From Burkholderia sp. E7m39 (GTDB lineage: Bacteria > Pseudomonadota > Gammaproteobacteria > Burkholderiales > Burkholderiaceae): DNA of 32,367 bases. Location of the stretch: positions 1 through 32,367 of the forward strand of contig BBSL01000347.1 in assembly GCA_001319865.1 (NCBI GenBank). The letters are read 5' to 3'. The position numbers and the translations under genes were made by a program. Positions 8,616 through 16,724 of this stretch are shown here, one piece after another. Numbering within the stretch: the first letter of the stretch is position 1; each line of letters opens with the position of its first letter. Below the pieces are notes generated by a model. The model was given only the letters and a program-made list of their open reading frames with translations, was not told the origin of the DNA and searched no databases.

Positions 8616-9833
8616 TCATGCCGTTCCGACATACTCCGAGGCCGCCTGGCCGGCCGCGACGCCCGACGCCCACGCCCACTGGAAGTTGTAGCCGCCCAGC
8701 CAACCCGTGACGTCGACGGCCTCGCCGATGAAGTACAAGCCCGGCACGCGCGCGCTCATCATCGTCGCCGACGACAGTTCGCGCGTGTCCACGCCGCCCC
8801 GCGTCACTTCGGCTTTCTTGTAGCCTTCGGTGCCGTTGGGCGTGAGCGTCCAGCGCGACAGCGCCTCGCCGACGCGCCGCAGCGTCTTGTCGGGCAGATC
8901 GGCGAGGCGAGCCTCGGCGGGCACGCCGTGCGTCTGCAGCCAGACATGCGCGAGCCGCGCAGGCACCCATTCGGCCAGCAGGTTGGCGATCTGGCGCTTC
9001 GTGGCGCTTTTCGCCTCCAGCAGCGCGGACGTGGCGTCGCGCTCCGGCAGCAGGTTGATGTGCACGGGCTCGCCCGGCTGCCAATAACTCGAGATCTGCA
9101 GCACGCCGGGGCCGGACAGCCCGCGATGCGTGAGCAGCAGATCTTCGACGAATTCGCCGCCCGTTTTCTTCGCGCCCGTCGCCAGATGCACTTCCAGCGA
9201 CACGCCCGATAACGCCGAGAACGGCTCCCAGTCGGCCTGCGCGAACGTGAGCGGCACGAGCGCCGGGCGTGTGTCGATCAGTTTGTGTCCGAACTGCTTG
9301 GCAATGCGATAGCCGAAATCGGTCGCGCCGATTTTCGGAATCGACAGCCCGCCCGTCGCGATCACGAGCGCGCGAGCGCGGATCGGGCCATTGTGCGTGT
9401 CCAGCGTGAAACCGTCGGAGCCGCCGTGACGCACGTGCTCGACGGCAAGCGGCCGGCGCCACGCGATCTGGCCGGCGTCGCATTCGCTCTTGAGCACGTC
9501 GATGACGGCATCGCTCGACTGGTCGCAGAACAGCTGCCCTTTGTGCTTCTCGTGCCAGGTCACGCGATACCGCTTAAGCAGCGCCATGAAATCGCGCGGC
9601 GTATAACGCGCGAGCGCCGAGCGGCAGAAATGCGGATTCGCCGACAGATAGTTGGCCGGACCCGCGTAGAGATTCGTGAAGTTGCAGCGGCCGCCGCCCG
9701 AAATGCGGATTTTTTCGGCGAGACGCGCCGCGTGGTCGATCAGCACGACGCGCCGGCCCAGCTGCCCCGCCACCGATGCGCACATCATGCCCGCCGCGCC
9801 CGCGCCGATTACGGCGATATCGAAGGATTCCAT
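8616..9833 (-). CDS. YhiN/HI0933-type FAD-dependent flavoprotein
   Basis: The protein has 405 residues. It opens with a dinucleotide-binding fold (FDIAVIGAGAAGMMCASVAG) and has the family signature ISGGGRCNFTN at about 50-60. A second FAD contact is ARALVIATGGLSIPKIGATD. The end reads LYFIGEAVDVTGWLGGYNFQWAWASG, the family's typical FAD-closing motif. Members are cytosolic BaiN/YhiN-like proteins; most have no proven reaction. The ATG at 9833 (MESFDIAV) is preferred over an upstream extension that has no similarity. The gene is divergent from tsaD, with 122 bp between the two starts. Confidence 0.93.
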   Translation of the reverse strand: MESFDIAVIGAGAAGMMCASVAGQLGRRVVLIDHAARLAEKIRISGGGRCNFTNLYAGPANYLSANPHFCRSALARYTPRDFMALLKRYRVTWHEKHKGQLFCDQSSDAVIDVLKSECDAGQIAWRRPLAVEHVRHGGSDGFTLDTHNGPIRARALVIATGGLSIPKIGATDFGYRIAKQFGHKLIDTRPALVPLTFAQADWEPFSALSGVSLEVHLATGAKKTGGEFVEDLLLTHRGLSGPGVLQISSYWQPGEPVHINLLPERDATSALLEAKSATKRQIANLLAEWVPARLAHVWLQTHGVPAEARLADLPDKTLRRVGEALSRWTLTPNGTEGYKKAEVTRGGVDTRELSSATMMSARVPGLYFIGEAVDVTGWLGGYNFQWAWASGVAAGQAASEYVGTA

Positions 9834-9887
9834 GGGGTTGCATTGTAACCGGCGCCATCGGCGCGTCCGGCGGCCCGAAGCCCGCAC

Positions 9888-9896
9888 TGCTATACT
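9888..9896 (+). promoter_or_regulatory. Extended -10 promoter candidate for tsaD
   Basis: The sequence is TGCTATACT, identical to the element before rpsU. No -35 is evident. Transcription would start near 9903, about 50 bases before the tsaD start codon. Confidence 0.6.
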
Positions 9897-9955
9897 TTCA
9901 GGTTCCTTTTCTCAAGTTTCGGGCGCATTTGTGGGCGCCCGATCGGCGTTCGATC

Positions 9956-10981
9956 ATGCTCGTTCTCGGCATAGAAAGCTCCTGCGACGAAACCGGCCTC
10001 GCGCTCTACGACACGGAGCGCGGCCTGCTCGCGCACGCGCTGCATTCGCAGATCGCGATGCATCGCGAGTACGGCGGCGTGGTGCCGGAGCTGGCGTCGC
10101 GCGACCATATCCGCCGCGCGCTGCCGCTGCTCGAAGAGGTGCTGGCGCGCTCGGGCGCCGCGCGCGGCGACATCGACGCCATCGCCTATACGCAAGGACC
10201 TGGGCTCGCGGGCGCGCTGCTGGTGGGCGCAAGCATCGCCAATTCGCTGGCGATGGCATGGAACAAGCCGACCGTCGGCATTCACCACCTGGAAGGGCAT
10301 CTGCTGTCGCCGCTGCTGGTCGACGAGCCGCCGCCGTTTCCGTTCGTCGCGCTGCTCGTGTCTGGCGGTCATACGCAGCTGATGCGCGTGACCGACGTCG
10401 GCGTCTACGAGACGCTCGGCGAAACGCTCGACGACGCCGCGGGCGAAGCGTTCGACAAGACCGCGAAGCTGCTCGGCCTCGGCTACCCTGGCGGGCCGGA
10501 AGTGTCGCGTCTCGCGGAGTTCGGTACGCCGGGCGCCGTCGTGCTGCCGCGTCCGATGCTGCATTCCGGCGATCTCGATTTCAGCTTCAGCGGCCTGAAA
10601 ACGGCCGTGCTGACGCACATGAAGAAGCTGGGCAGCAATGTCTGCGAGCAGGCCAAGGCGGATCTGGCGCGCGGCTTCGTCGACGCAGCCGTCGAGGTGC
10701 TGGCCGCGAAATCGCTCGCGGCGCTGAAGAAGACGAAGCTCAAGCGGCTGGTCGTCGCGGGCGGCGTGGGCGCGAACCGGCAGTTGCGCGAGGCGCTGTC
10801 GGCCGCGGCGCACAAGCGCGGCTTCGCCGTGCACTACCCGGATCTGTCGCTGTGCACGGACAACGGCGCGATGATCGCGCTCGCGGGCGCCTTGCGCCTG
10901 CAGCGGTGGCCCGCTCAAGCGGCCAACGATTATGCGTTCACAGTGAAGCCGCGCTGGGATCTGTCGTCGCTCGCGCGTTGA
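9956..10981 (+). CDS. tsaD: tRNA N6-adenosine threonylcarbamoyltransferase TsaD
   Basis: The protein has 341 residues. TsaD transfers the threonylcarbamoyl group to A37 of ANN-decoding tRNAs (t6A), working with TsaB, TsaC and TsaE. It starts MLVLGIESSCDETGLALYD, carries the metal-binding HLEGH motif (His111, His115), the nucleotide-binding VSGGHTQLM and GGVGANRQLR, and the DNGAMIA loop near the end. The length is normal. The ATG at 9956 is fixed by family similarity; the ribosome-binding site is poor. A strong hairpin terminator follows the gene. The split tRNA in this window also has A at position 37 and reads an ANN codon, so it may be a TsaD substrate (inference). Confidence 0.98.
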   Translation: MLVLGIESSCDETGLALYDTERGLLAHALHSQIAMHREYGGVVPELASRDHIRRALPLLEEVLARSGAARGDIDAIAYTQGPGLAGALLVGASIANSLAMAWNKPTVGIHHLEGHLLSPLLVDEPPPFPFVALLVSGGHTQLMRVTDVGVYETLGETLDDAAGEAFDKTAKLLGLGYPGGPEVSRLAEFGTPGAVVLPRPMLHSGDLDFSFSGLKTAVLTHMKKLGSNVCEQAKADLARGFVDAAVEVLAAKSLAALKKTKLKRLVVAGGVGANRQLREALSAAAHKRGFAVHYPDLSLCTDNGAMIALAGALRLQRWPAQAANDYAFTVKPRWDLSSLAR

Positions 10982-11016
10982 GTCGCGTGACGCGCGGCTT
11001 CTGCGCCACAAGCTAA

Positions 11017-11044
11017 AACGGCCGCCCGGTGACGGGCGGCCGTT
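11017..11044. terminator. Bidirectional hairpin terminator between tsaD and folE2
   Basis: AACGGCCGCCCG and CGGGCGGCCGTT form a perfect 12-bp stem with a GTGA loop. On the plus strand TGCGTTTC follows. It lies between two convergent genes, 35 bases after the tsaD stop and 27 bases from the folE2 stop. Confidence 0.85.
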
Positions 11045-11071
11045 TGCGTTTCAGGCAGGACGAAGGCGTCG

Positions 11072-11878
11072 TCAAACCGTCCGCTTGTCGCTTTCGATCA
11101 CGGCATAGGCGCTGTGATTGTGAATCGACTCGAAGTTCTCGGCCTCGAGCACGTACGCGACGATGCGCGGATCGGCATTCAGACGTTGCGCGACGTCGCG
11201 CACCAGATCTTCGACGAACTTCGGATTCTCATACGCGCGCTCGGTGACGAACTTCTCGTCGGGGCGCTTGAGCAATCCCCACAACTCGCACGAAGCCTCT
11301 TCTTCCGCGATCCGGATCAGATCCTCGACGGGCACGTCGCCGGCCAGTTCGGCGTCGATCGTCACATGCGAGCGCTGGTTGTGCGCGCCATATTGAGAAA
11401 TCTTCTTCGAGCACGGGCACAGGCTCGTGACGGGCACCGTCACCTTCAGGAACAGGCGCGTCGCACCGTTGCGTGAGTCGGCCGTCAGCGTCACTTCGTA
11501 GTCCAGCAGACTTTGCACGCCTGATACAGGCGCCGTCTTGTTGACGAAGTACGGGAACGACACTTCGATGCGGCCCGCGGGCGCTTCGAGCTTTTCGAGC
11601 ATCGACGCGAGCATCGTGCGGAACACCGACGAATCGAGCGGCGCCTTGTTCTCTTCGAGCAGCGCGACAAAGCGCGACATGTGCGTGCCCTTCACCTCGG
11701 CGGGCAGATGGACGTCGAGATTCCACGTGCCGATGGTCGGCTGCACGTTGCCATCCGGCGTGCGGACCGTCAGCGGATGACGCACCGCCTTCACGCCGAC
11801 CCGTTGAATGGGAATCTGGCGAGTGTCGAGCGTGCTCTGCACGTCGGGCATCACGAAGGCGGGGTTCATCTGGTTCAT
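11072..11878 (-). CDS. folE2: GTP cyclohydrolase FolE2 (type IB)
   Basis: The protein has 268 residues. FolE2 converts GTP to dihydroneopterin triphosphate, the first step to folate and also to queuosine. The family's metal-site motif SLCPCSKKIS is present (Cys154, Cys156), followed by GAHNQRSH with His166. The C-terminal part reads SIHNHSAYAVIE. The start is the ATG at 11878 (MNQMNPAFVMPDVQ), with GAGG about 9 bases upstream; the longer frame extends into the non-coding gap. FolE2 can work with metals other than zinc, and in some bacteria it is induced under zinc limitation. I did not see a clear Zur site here. It follows dxs, 148 bp away, behind a terminator-like hairpin. Confidence 0.96.
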   Translation of the reverse strand: MNQMNPAFVMPDVQSTLDTRQIPIQRVGVKAVRHPLTVRTPDGNVQPTIGTWNLDVHLPAEVKGTHMSRFVALLEENKAPLDSSVFRTMLASMLEKLEAPAGRIEVSFPYFVNKTAPVSGVQSLLDYEVTLTADSRNGATRLFLKVTVPVTSLCPCSKKISQYGAHNQRSHVTIDAELAGDVPVEDLIRIAEEEASCELWGLLKRPDEKFVTERAYENPKFVEDLVRDVAQRLNADPRIVAYVLEAENFESIHNHSAYAVIESDKRTV

Positions 11879-11923
11879 GTTCTTGTCCTCACTTGCAGCG
11901 CGAATCGACGCGCAAAATGACAA

Positions 11924-11943
11924 CCGCCGGCTTGCGCCGGCGG
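11924..11943 (-). terminator. Probable dxs terminator
   Basis: On the minus strand CCGCCGGC pairs with GCCGGCGG around a GCAA tetraloop, followed by TTGTCATTTTG. It lies about 83 bases after the dxs stop codon and separates dxs from folE2. A second weaker hairpin (GGGTG/CACCC) is at 11952-11964. Confidence 0.7.
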
Positions 11944-12026
11944 AGTCCGACGGGTGTGCCACCCGCCGATTCATATTGGAGTAGATGCAACGGGCCGCTG
12001 TTTCGTTCCTGATGGCCCGGGCAATG

Positions 12027-13925
12027 TTAAGCGACGCGTTTGACCGACTTGCCGCTTGCGTGCTCCACAAAGCGCTCACGGATGGACTTCGCGATGCCCG
12101 CTGCGTCCAGACCGCACGACGCGAGCAGCTTGGCGGGATCTCCGTGATCGATAAAGCGATCGGGAAGGCCCAATTGTAGTACGGGCCGGATAACCCCACA
12201 CTCCATCATGGCTTCCACGCACGCGGAACCCGCGCCGCCCATGATGCAGCCTTCTTCGACCGTGACGATGGCATCGTGCGACTCGGCCAGTTCGCGCACG
12301 AGGTCGGCGTCGAGCGGCTTCACGAAACGCATGTTGGCGACCGTCGCGTCCAGCTGCTCGGCTGCCGCGAGTGCCGGCGCGACCATCGTGCCGAAGGCGA
12401 GAATCGCGATGCGCTTGCCTGCCGGCTGGGTCGACTGGCGACGGATTTCGCCCTTGCCGAGCGGCAGCGCGGCCATCTGCTTGACGGTCGCGACGCCCGT
12501 ACCCGCGCCGCGCGGATAGCGCACGGCCGTCGGGTTCGGCTGCTGCAGCGCCGTGTACAGCATCTGGCGGCATTCGTTTTCGTCCGACGCGGCCATGATC
12601 GTCATGTTCGGAATACAGCGCATGAACGCGAGATCGTACGCGCCCGCGTGCGTCGCGCCGTCCGCGCCGACGAGGCCCGCGCGATCGATTGCGAACACAA
12701 CAGGCAGGTTCTGCAGCGCGACGTCGTGGATCAGCTGGTCATAACCGCGTTGCAGGAACGTCGAGTAGATCGCGACGACGGGCTTCATGCCTTCCGTCGC
12801 GAGGCCGCCCGCGAAGGTGACCGCGTGCTGCTCGGCAATGCCGACGTCGTAATAGCGATCCGGGAAGCGCTTCTCGAACTCGACCATGCCCGAGCCTTCG
12901 CGCATCGCGGGCGTGATGCCGACCACGCGCGAATCGAGTTCCGCCGCGTCGCACAGCCATTCGCCGAACACCTGCGTGTAGGTCTTCTTGGCGGGCGTCG
13001 CCGACGGCTTGATGCCTTCGGCCGGATTGAACTTGCCGGGGCCGTGATACAGCACCGGGTCGGCCTCGGCGAGCTTGTAGCCCTGACCTTTCTTCGTCAC
13101 GACGTGCAGGAATTGCGGACCGCGCAGTTCCTTGATGTTCTGCAGCGTCGGGATCAGCGAATCGAGATCGTGACCGTCGATCGGTCCGATGTAGTTGAAG
13201 CCGAATTCTTCGAACAGCGTGGCGGGGACGATCATGCCCTTCGCGTGCTCTTCGAGCTTGCGCGCCAGATCCAGCACGGGCGGCGCATGGCGCAGCACCC
13301 GCTCGACGCCGGCACGCGCGGCCGCGTAGAAGCGGCCCGACATCAGGCGCGCGAGATGGCGATTCAGCGCGCCGACGGGCGGCGAGATCGACATATCGTT
13401 GTCATTGAGGATGACGAGCAACGGCACGTCGTCCTCGACACCGGCGTTGTTCATCGCCTCGAAGGCCATGCCCGCCGTCATCGCGCCGTCGCCGATCACG
13501 GCGATCGCGAAGCGGTCTTCGCCGCGCAGCTTGCTGCCGATCGCCATGCCGAGCGCCGCCGAAATCGACGTGCTCGAGTGCGCCGTGCCGAATGTGTCGT
13601 ACGGCGACTCGTCGCGTTTCGGGAAGCCCGAAATGCCGCCGAGCTGGCGCAGCGTCGACATCTGGTCGCGGCGGCCTGTCAGGATCTTGTGAGGATAGGT
13701 CTGGTGACCCACATCCCAGACGACGCGATCGCGCGGCGTGTCGAACACGTAGTGCAGCGCGATCGTCAGTTCGACCGTGCCGAGGTTGGACGACAGGTGG
13801 CCGCCCGTTTGCGAGACGCTGTCGAGCACGAAGGCACGCAACTCGTCTGCAAGCGGTTGCAACTGGCGGCGATCGAGGCGGCGCAGGTCCGCGGGGTCGT
13901 CAATGGTTTTCAGCAAGTCGTACAT
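12027..13925 (-). CDS. dxs: 1-deoxy-D-xylulose-5-phosphate synthase
   Basis: The protein has 632 residues. Dxs joins pyruvate and glyceraldehyde 3-phosphate to make DXP, the entry to the MEP isoprenoid pathway and a precursor for thiamine and pyridoxal. The thiamine-diphosphate site shows GGHLSSNLG (His43), GDGAMTAGMAFEAMNNA (145-161) and NDNDMSI. The transketolase-like domain has DVGIAEQHAV, and the C-terminal domain follows. The ATG at 13925 (MYDLLKTIDDP) has a GGAA site; the upstream extension has no similarity. It is the third gene of xseB-ispA-dxs, 96 bp after ispA. Confidence 0.98.
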   Translation of the reverse strand: MYDLLKTIDDPADLRRLDRRQLQPLADELRAFVLDSVSQTGGHLSSNLGTVELTIALHYVFDTPRDRVVWDVGHQTYPHKILTGRRDQMSTLRQLGGISGFPKRDESPYDTFGTAHSSTSISAALGMAIGSKLRGEDRFAIAVIGDGAMTAGMAFEAMNNAGVEDDVPLLVILNDNDMSISPPVGALNRHLARLMSGRFYAAARAGVERVLRHAPPVLDLARKLEEHAKGMIVPATLFEEFGFNYIGPIDGHDLDSLIPTLQNIKELRGPQFLHVVTKKGQGYKLAEADPVLYHGPGKFNPAEGIKPSATPAKKTYTQVFGEWLCDAAELDSRVVGITPAMREGSGMVEFEKRFPDRYYDVGIAEQHAVTFAGGLATEGMKPVVAIYSTFLQRGYDQLIHDVALQNLPVVFAIDRAGLVGADGATHAGAYDLAFMRCIPNMTIMAASDENECRQMLYTALQQPNPTAVRYPRGAGTGVATVKQMAALPLGKGEIRRQSTQPAGKRIAILAFGTMVAPALAAAEQLDATVANMRFVKPLDADLVRELAESHDAIVTVEEGCIMGGAGSACVEAMMECGVIRPVLQLGLPDRFIDHGDPAKLLASCGLDAAGIAKSIRERFVEHASGKSVKRVA

Positions 13926-14021
13926 CGTCGTTCCATTGTAGGAAAACTTACGCGCCCGCACTTCATTCGCGCACATCCGAAAGTGCTTGTGCGGGCGGCG
14001 GGCTTTCGCGTTACAGCTACT

Positions 14022-14915
14022 TCAGCTGACCCGGTTCACCACGAGGTCGGCCAACTCGGCGAGCCGCTGCGAGCGGGCGCCGAAAGGTGCAAGGGCATCG
14101 TGCGCGTCGCTGCGCAATTGCGCAGCCAGCGCACGCGAAGCATCGAGCCCGATGATCGACACGTAGGTCGGCTTGCCGTCCTTCGCGTCCTTTCCAGCTG
14201 TCTTGCCGAGCGTCGCGGAGTCCGTCGTGACGTCGAGAATGTCGTCGACGACCTGGAACGCCAGCCCGACAGCGGCAGAATACGCGTCCAGCGCGGCCAG
14301 CGCCTTCGCGTCCGGGCCGCCGTTATCCATTTGGCCCGTCAGCGCGCCCATCCGCACGGCGGCCCGCAGCAGCGCGCCCGTTTTCAGACGATGCATCGTT
14401 TCGAGCTGCGTGCGCGTCAGCGTATGACCGACGCTCGCCAGATCGATCGCCTGGCCGCCGGCCATGCCGACGGAGCCGCTCGCGAGCGCCAGTTCGCGCA
14501 CGAGCGCGGCCTGCGCCGCGGGCGCGAGCACGTCCGATGTCAATGCAACGAAAGCCTGGGACTGAAGCGCGTCGCCGACCAGCAAGGCCGTCGCTTCGTC
14601 ATACTTGACGTGTACGGTGGGCTTGCCGCGGCGCAGCGCGTCGTCGTCCATGCAAGGCATGTCATCGTGTACGAGCGAGTAGACGTGGATCATCTCCAGC
14701 GCCGCCGACGCCGCGTCGAGGCACTCGGCCTTCGCGCCCGTCAGCTCGCCTGCCGCATGACAGAGCAGCGGGCGTACCCGCTTGCCGCCGCCCAGCACGG
14801 CATAGCGCATCGCTTCATGCAGCTTCGCCGGCTCGGTCGCTTCAGACGGCAAGTAGTTTTCGAGTGCGCTCTCTACCCGGTCCAGCACCGAGCGCATCCA
14901 TTGTTCGAAGGTCAT
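14022..14915 (-). CDS. ispA: Farnesyl diphosphate synthase / short-chain polyprenyl synthase
   Basis: The protein has 297 residues. It condenses isopentenyl diphosphate with dimethylallyl and geranyl diphosphate to make farnesyl diphosphate. The two Asp-rich motifs are DDMPCMD (84-90) and DDILD (224-228). GGGKRVRPLL (42-51) binds substrate, and KTGALLRAAV follows the usual pattern. The ATG at 14915 overlaps the xseB stop by four bases (ATGA), which shows translational coupling. It sits between xseB and dxs, as in many proteobacteria. Confidence 0.97.
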   Translation of the reverse strand: MTFEQWMRSVLDRVESALENYLPSEATEPAKLHEAMRYAVLGGGKRVRPLLCHAAGELTGAKAECLDAASAALEMIHVYSLVHDDMPCMDDDALRRGKPTVHVKYDEATALLVGDALQSQAFVALTSDVLAPAAQAALVRELALASGSVGMAGGQAIDLASVGHTLTRTQLETMHRLKTGALLRAAVRMGALTGQMDNGGPDAKALAALDAYSAAVGLAFQVVDDILDVTTDSATLGKTAGKDAKDGKPTYVSIIGLDASRALAAQLRSDAHDALAPFGARSQRLAELADLVVNRVS

Positions 14916-15220
14916 AGATCGTCTCCGCTGTCGGCAGCGGTTGTACCTGCTGTATTCACGGGAAGCGGCTTGAGCGTTTCGCCATCGAGCACGCGCACCT
15001 GCTGCTCCACTTTCTCGAGCTGCTGCTGGCAGAACGCCACCAGCACGGCGCCGCGCCGGTAAGCCGCCAGCGACTCCTCGAGATTGAGGCTGCCGCCTTC
15101 CATCCGCCCGACAAGCCCCTCCAGCTCGGCCAGTGCCGCCTCGTAGCTCTCGGGCAGCGGCGTGCTGTCGGAACCTTCGGCGCTGGTAGGGGACAAACCA
15201 GCCGTATCCGTCTTCGCCAT
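14912..15220 (-). CDS. xseB: Exodeoxyribonuclease VII small subunit
   Basis: The protein has 102 residues. XseB binds the large subunit XseA to form a single-strand DNA nuclease. The core, SYEAALAELEGLVGRMEGG followed by LNLEESLAAYRRGAVLVAFCQQQLE, matches the family. The first 25 residues and the last 18 are low-complexity tails. I chose the ATG at 15220; a TTG four codons upstream is possible. It overlaps ispA by four bases. A candidate -10 (TAGAAT, minus strand, 15256-15251) lies 31 bases upstream of the start. xseA is not in the window. Confidence 0.95.
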   Translation of the reverse strand: MAKTDTAGLSPTSAEGSDSTPLPESYEAALAELEGLVGRMEGGSLNLEESLAAYRRGAVLVAFCQQQLEKVEQQVRVLDGETLKPLPVNTAGTTAADSGDDL

Positions 15221-15286
15221 GAATCGTCGCAAAATTAAAACAAGTCGGACATTCTACGGCAAAAGCAATATTTTCGACCTGTGAGC

Positions 15287-15300
15287 GCACCGATCGGTGC
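15287..15300. promoter_or_regulatory. Perfect 14-bp palindrome upstream of xseB
   Basis: GCACCGATCGGTGC is a perfect palindrome in the gap between xseB (minus) and the Rieske oxygenase gene (plus). It lies about 30 bases upstream of the candidate xseB -10, a position suited to a regulator. No regulator can be named. Confidence 0.35.
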
Positions 15301-15429
15301 TGGCGCGACGCTTGCACAACACTTTCTGCATCAGAAAAGAATCTGACGTTCACGCGCCGAAATAGCGAACTTCGATGACATTTTTAACCGAAATCAGGTA
15401 CTTAAGTGCCCCAAGGAGGGGGAAACAGG

Positions 15430-15435
15430 TATAAT
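15430..15435 (+). promoter_or_regulatory. -10 element (TATAAT) for the Rieske oxygenase gene
   Basis: A perfect TATAAT lies 71 bases before the start codon. The -35 region (around 15407-15412) has no match to TTGACA, so an activator may be needed (inference). Confidence 0.5.
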
Positions 15436-15506
15436 CGCGGGCTCCCTAAATCGAATCTTCGATGGTTGGGTTGTTCACTGCTTTCACGTCTTCATCGGGA
15501 GTGGGA

Positions 15507-16613
15507 ATGTCCAATCTGAGCAATGCATTGCAGCTGAAGGCTATTCACAGCCAGCTGCCAGTCACGGCTTACTTTGACCAGGCGCTTCACCAGCGCGAAC
15601 TCGAAACCCTTTTCAAGAAAGGTCCTCGCTACGTCGGGCACGAACTCATGGTTCCCGAGGCGGGTAACTATTTCGCCTTGCCCAGCGAGAGCGAGGGGCG
15701 CCTGCTCGTGCGCAATCAGCAGTCGCAGATCGAACTGCTGTCGAACGTATGCCGCCATCGCCAGGCAATCATGCTGAACGGCCGCGGCCAGACGGAGAAC
15801 ATCGTCTGTCCCCTGCACCGCTGGACGTACGACCTGAACGGCCAGCTGCTCGGCGCGCCGCATTTCGCCGACAACCCGTGCCTGAACCTCGGCGCCACGC
15901 CGCTGCAAAGCTGGAATGGCCTGCTGTTCGAAGCGCAGGGCCGCGACGTCGCGAAAGACCTCGCGCGTCTTGGCACGGCGCAGCACTTCGACTTCACGGA
16001 CTACATGTTCGATCACATCGAAGTGCACGAGTGCAACTACAACTGGAAGACCTTCATCGAGGTCTATCTGGAGGACTATCACGTCGTGCCGTTCCATCCG
16101 GGCCTCGGCAGCTTCGTCAATTGCGACGATCTGCAGTGGGAGTTCGGCGACTGGTACAGCGTGCAGACGGTCGGCGTGCACAACGAGCTTGCGCGTCCGG
16201 GCAGCCCGACGTATCGCAAGTGGCACGACGAGGTGCTGCGTTTCCGCGACGGCAAGATGCCGGACTTCGGCGCGATCTGGATGGTGTACTACCCCGGCAT
16301 CATGATCGAGTGGTATCCGCATGTGCTCGTGGTGTCCTGGCTGATTCCGCGTGGTCCGCAGAAAACGACCAACGTCGTCGAGTTCTATTACCCTGAGGAA
16401 ATCGCGCTGTTCGAGCGCGACTTCGTCGAGGCGGAGCGCGCCGCGTACATGGAAACCGCGCGCGAAGACGATGAAATCGCCGAGCGCATGGACGCCGGCC
16501 GTTTCGCGCTGATGCAGCGCGGCGAATCGCAGGTCGGTCCTTATCAGAGCCCGATGGAAGACGGCATGCAGCACTTCCATGAGTTCCTGCGGCGCGAGCT
16601 CGGCACGATCTGA
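15507..16613 (+). CDS. Rieske non-haem iron oxygenase, alpha subunit (orphan)
   Basis: The protein has 368 residues. The Rieske 2Fe-2S centre is C82-x-H84 (CRHRQ) with C101-x2-H104 (CPLHRW). The mononuclear iron site follows in YNWKTFIEVYLEDYHVVPFHPGL, with His192 and His197 as ligands and Asp190 as the bridging residue. Such enzymes hydroxylate or demethylate aromatic and other small molecules using electrons from a reductase. No ferredoxin, reductase or beta subunit is nearby, so the electron partner is elsewhere. The start is the ATG at 15507 (MSNLSNALQLKAI), with GGGAG upstream. It is divergent from xseB and followed by its own terminator. The substrate is unknown. Confidence 0.93.
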   Translation: MSNLSNALQLKAIHSQLPVTAYFDQALHQRELETLFKKGPRYVGHELMVPEAGNYFALPSESEGRLLVRNQQSQIELLSNVCRHRQAIMLNGRGQTENIVCPLHRWTYDLNGQLLGAPHFADNPCLNLGATPLQSWNGLLFEAQGRDVAKDLARLGTAQHFDFTDYMFDHIEVHECNYNWKTFIEVYLEDYHVVPFHPGLGSFVNCDDLQWEFGDWYSVQTVGVHNELARPGSPTYRKWHDEVLRFRDGKMPDFGAIWMVYYPGIMIEWYPHVLVVSWLIPRGPQKTTNVVEFYYPEEIALFERDFVEAERAAYMETAREDDEIAERMDAGRFALMQRGESQVGPYQSPMEDGMQHFHEFLRRELGTI

Positions 16614-16642
16614 CGCACCTGGCCAAACGGCTATGGACGAGG

Positions 16643-16669
16643 AAAGACGGGCTTTGGCCCGTCTTTTTT
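16643..16669 (+). terminator. Intrinsic terminator after the Rieske oxygenase gene
   Basis: AAAGACGGGC-TTTG-GCCCGTCTTT forms a 10-bp stem followed directly by a T-run (six Ts at 16664-16669). It is a strong Rho-independent terminator 30 bases after the stop codon. Confidence 0.9.
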
Positions 16670-16724
16670 GTTTAGACTAGAGATATCGTTCGGCGCAGCC
16701 GAAGCCCGTCTCTCAGGAGCCGTC

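Noticed and set aside
11879..12026. Riboswitch before folE2
   Set aside because: The hairpins fit a dxs terminator plus a short stem. I could not match a known riboswitch core.
12276..15062. 928-codon plus-strand open frame
   Set aside because: It is antisense to dxs, ispA and part of xseB, all with clear family motifs. Its Arg-rich sequence is the usual high-GC shadow.
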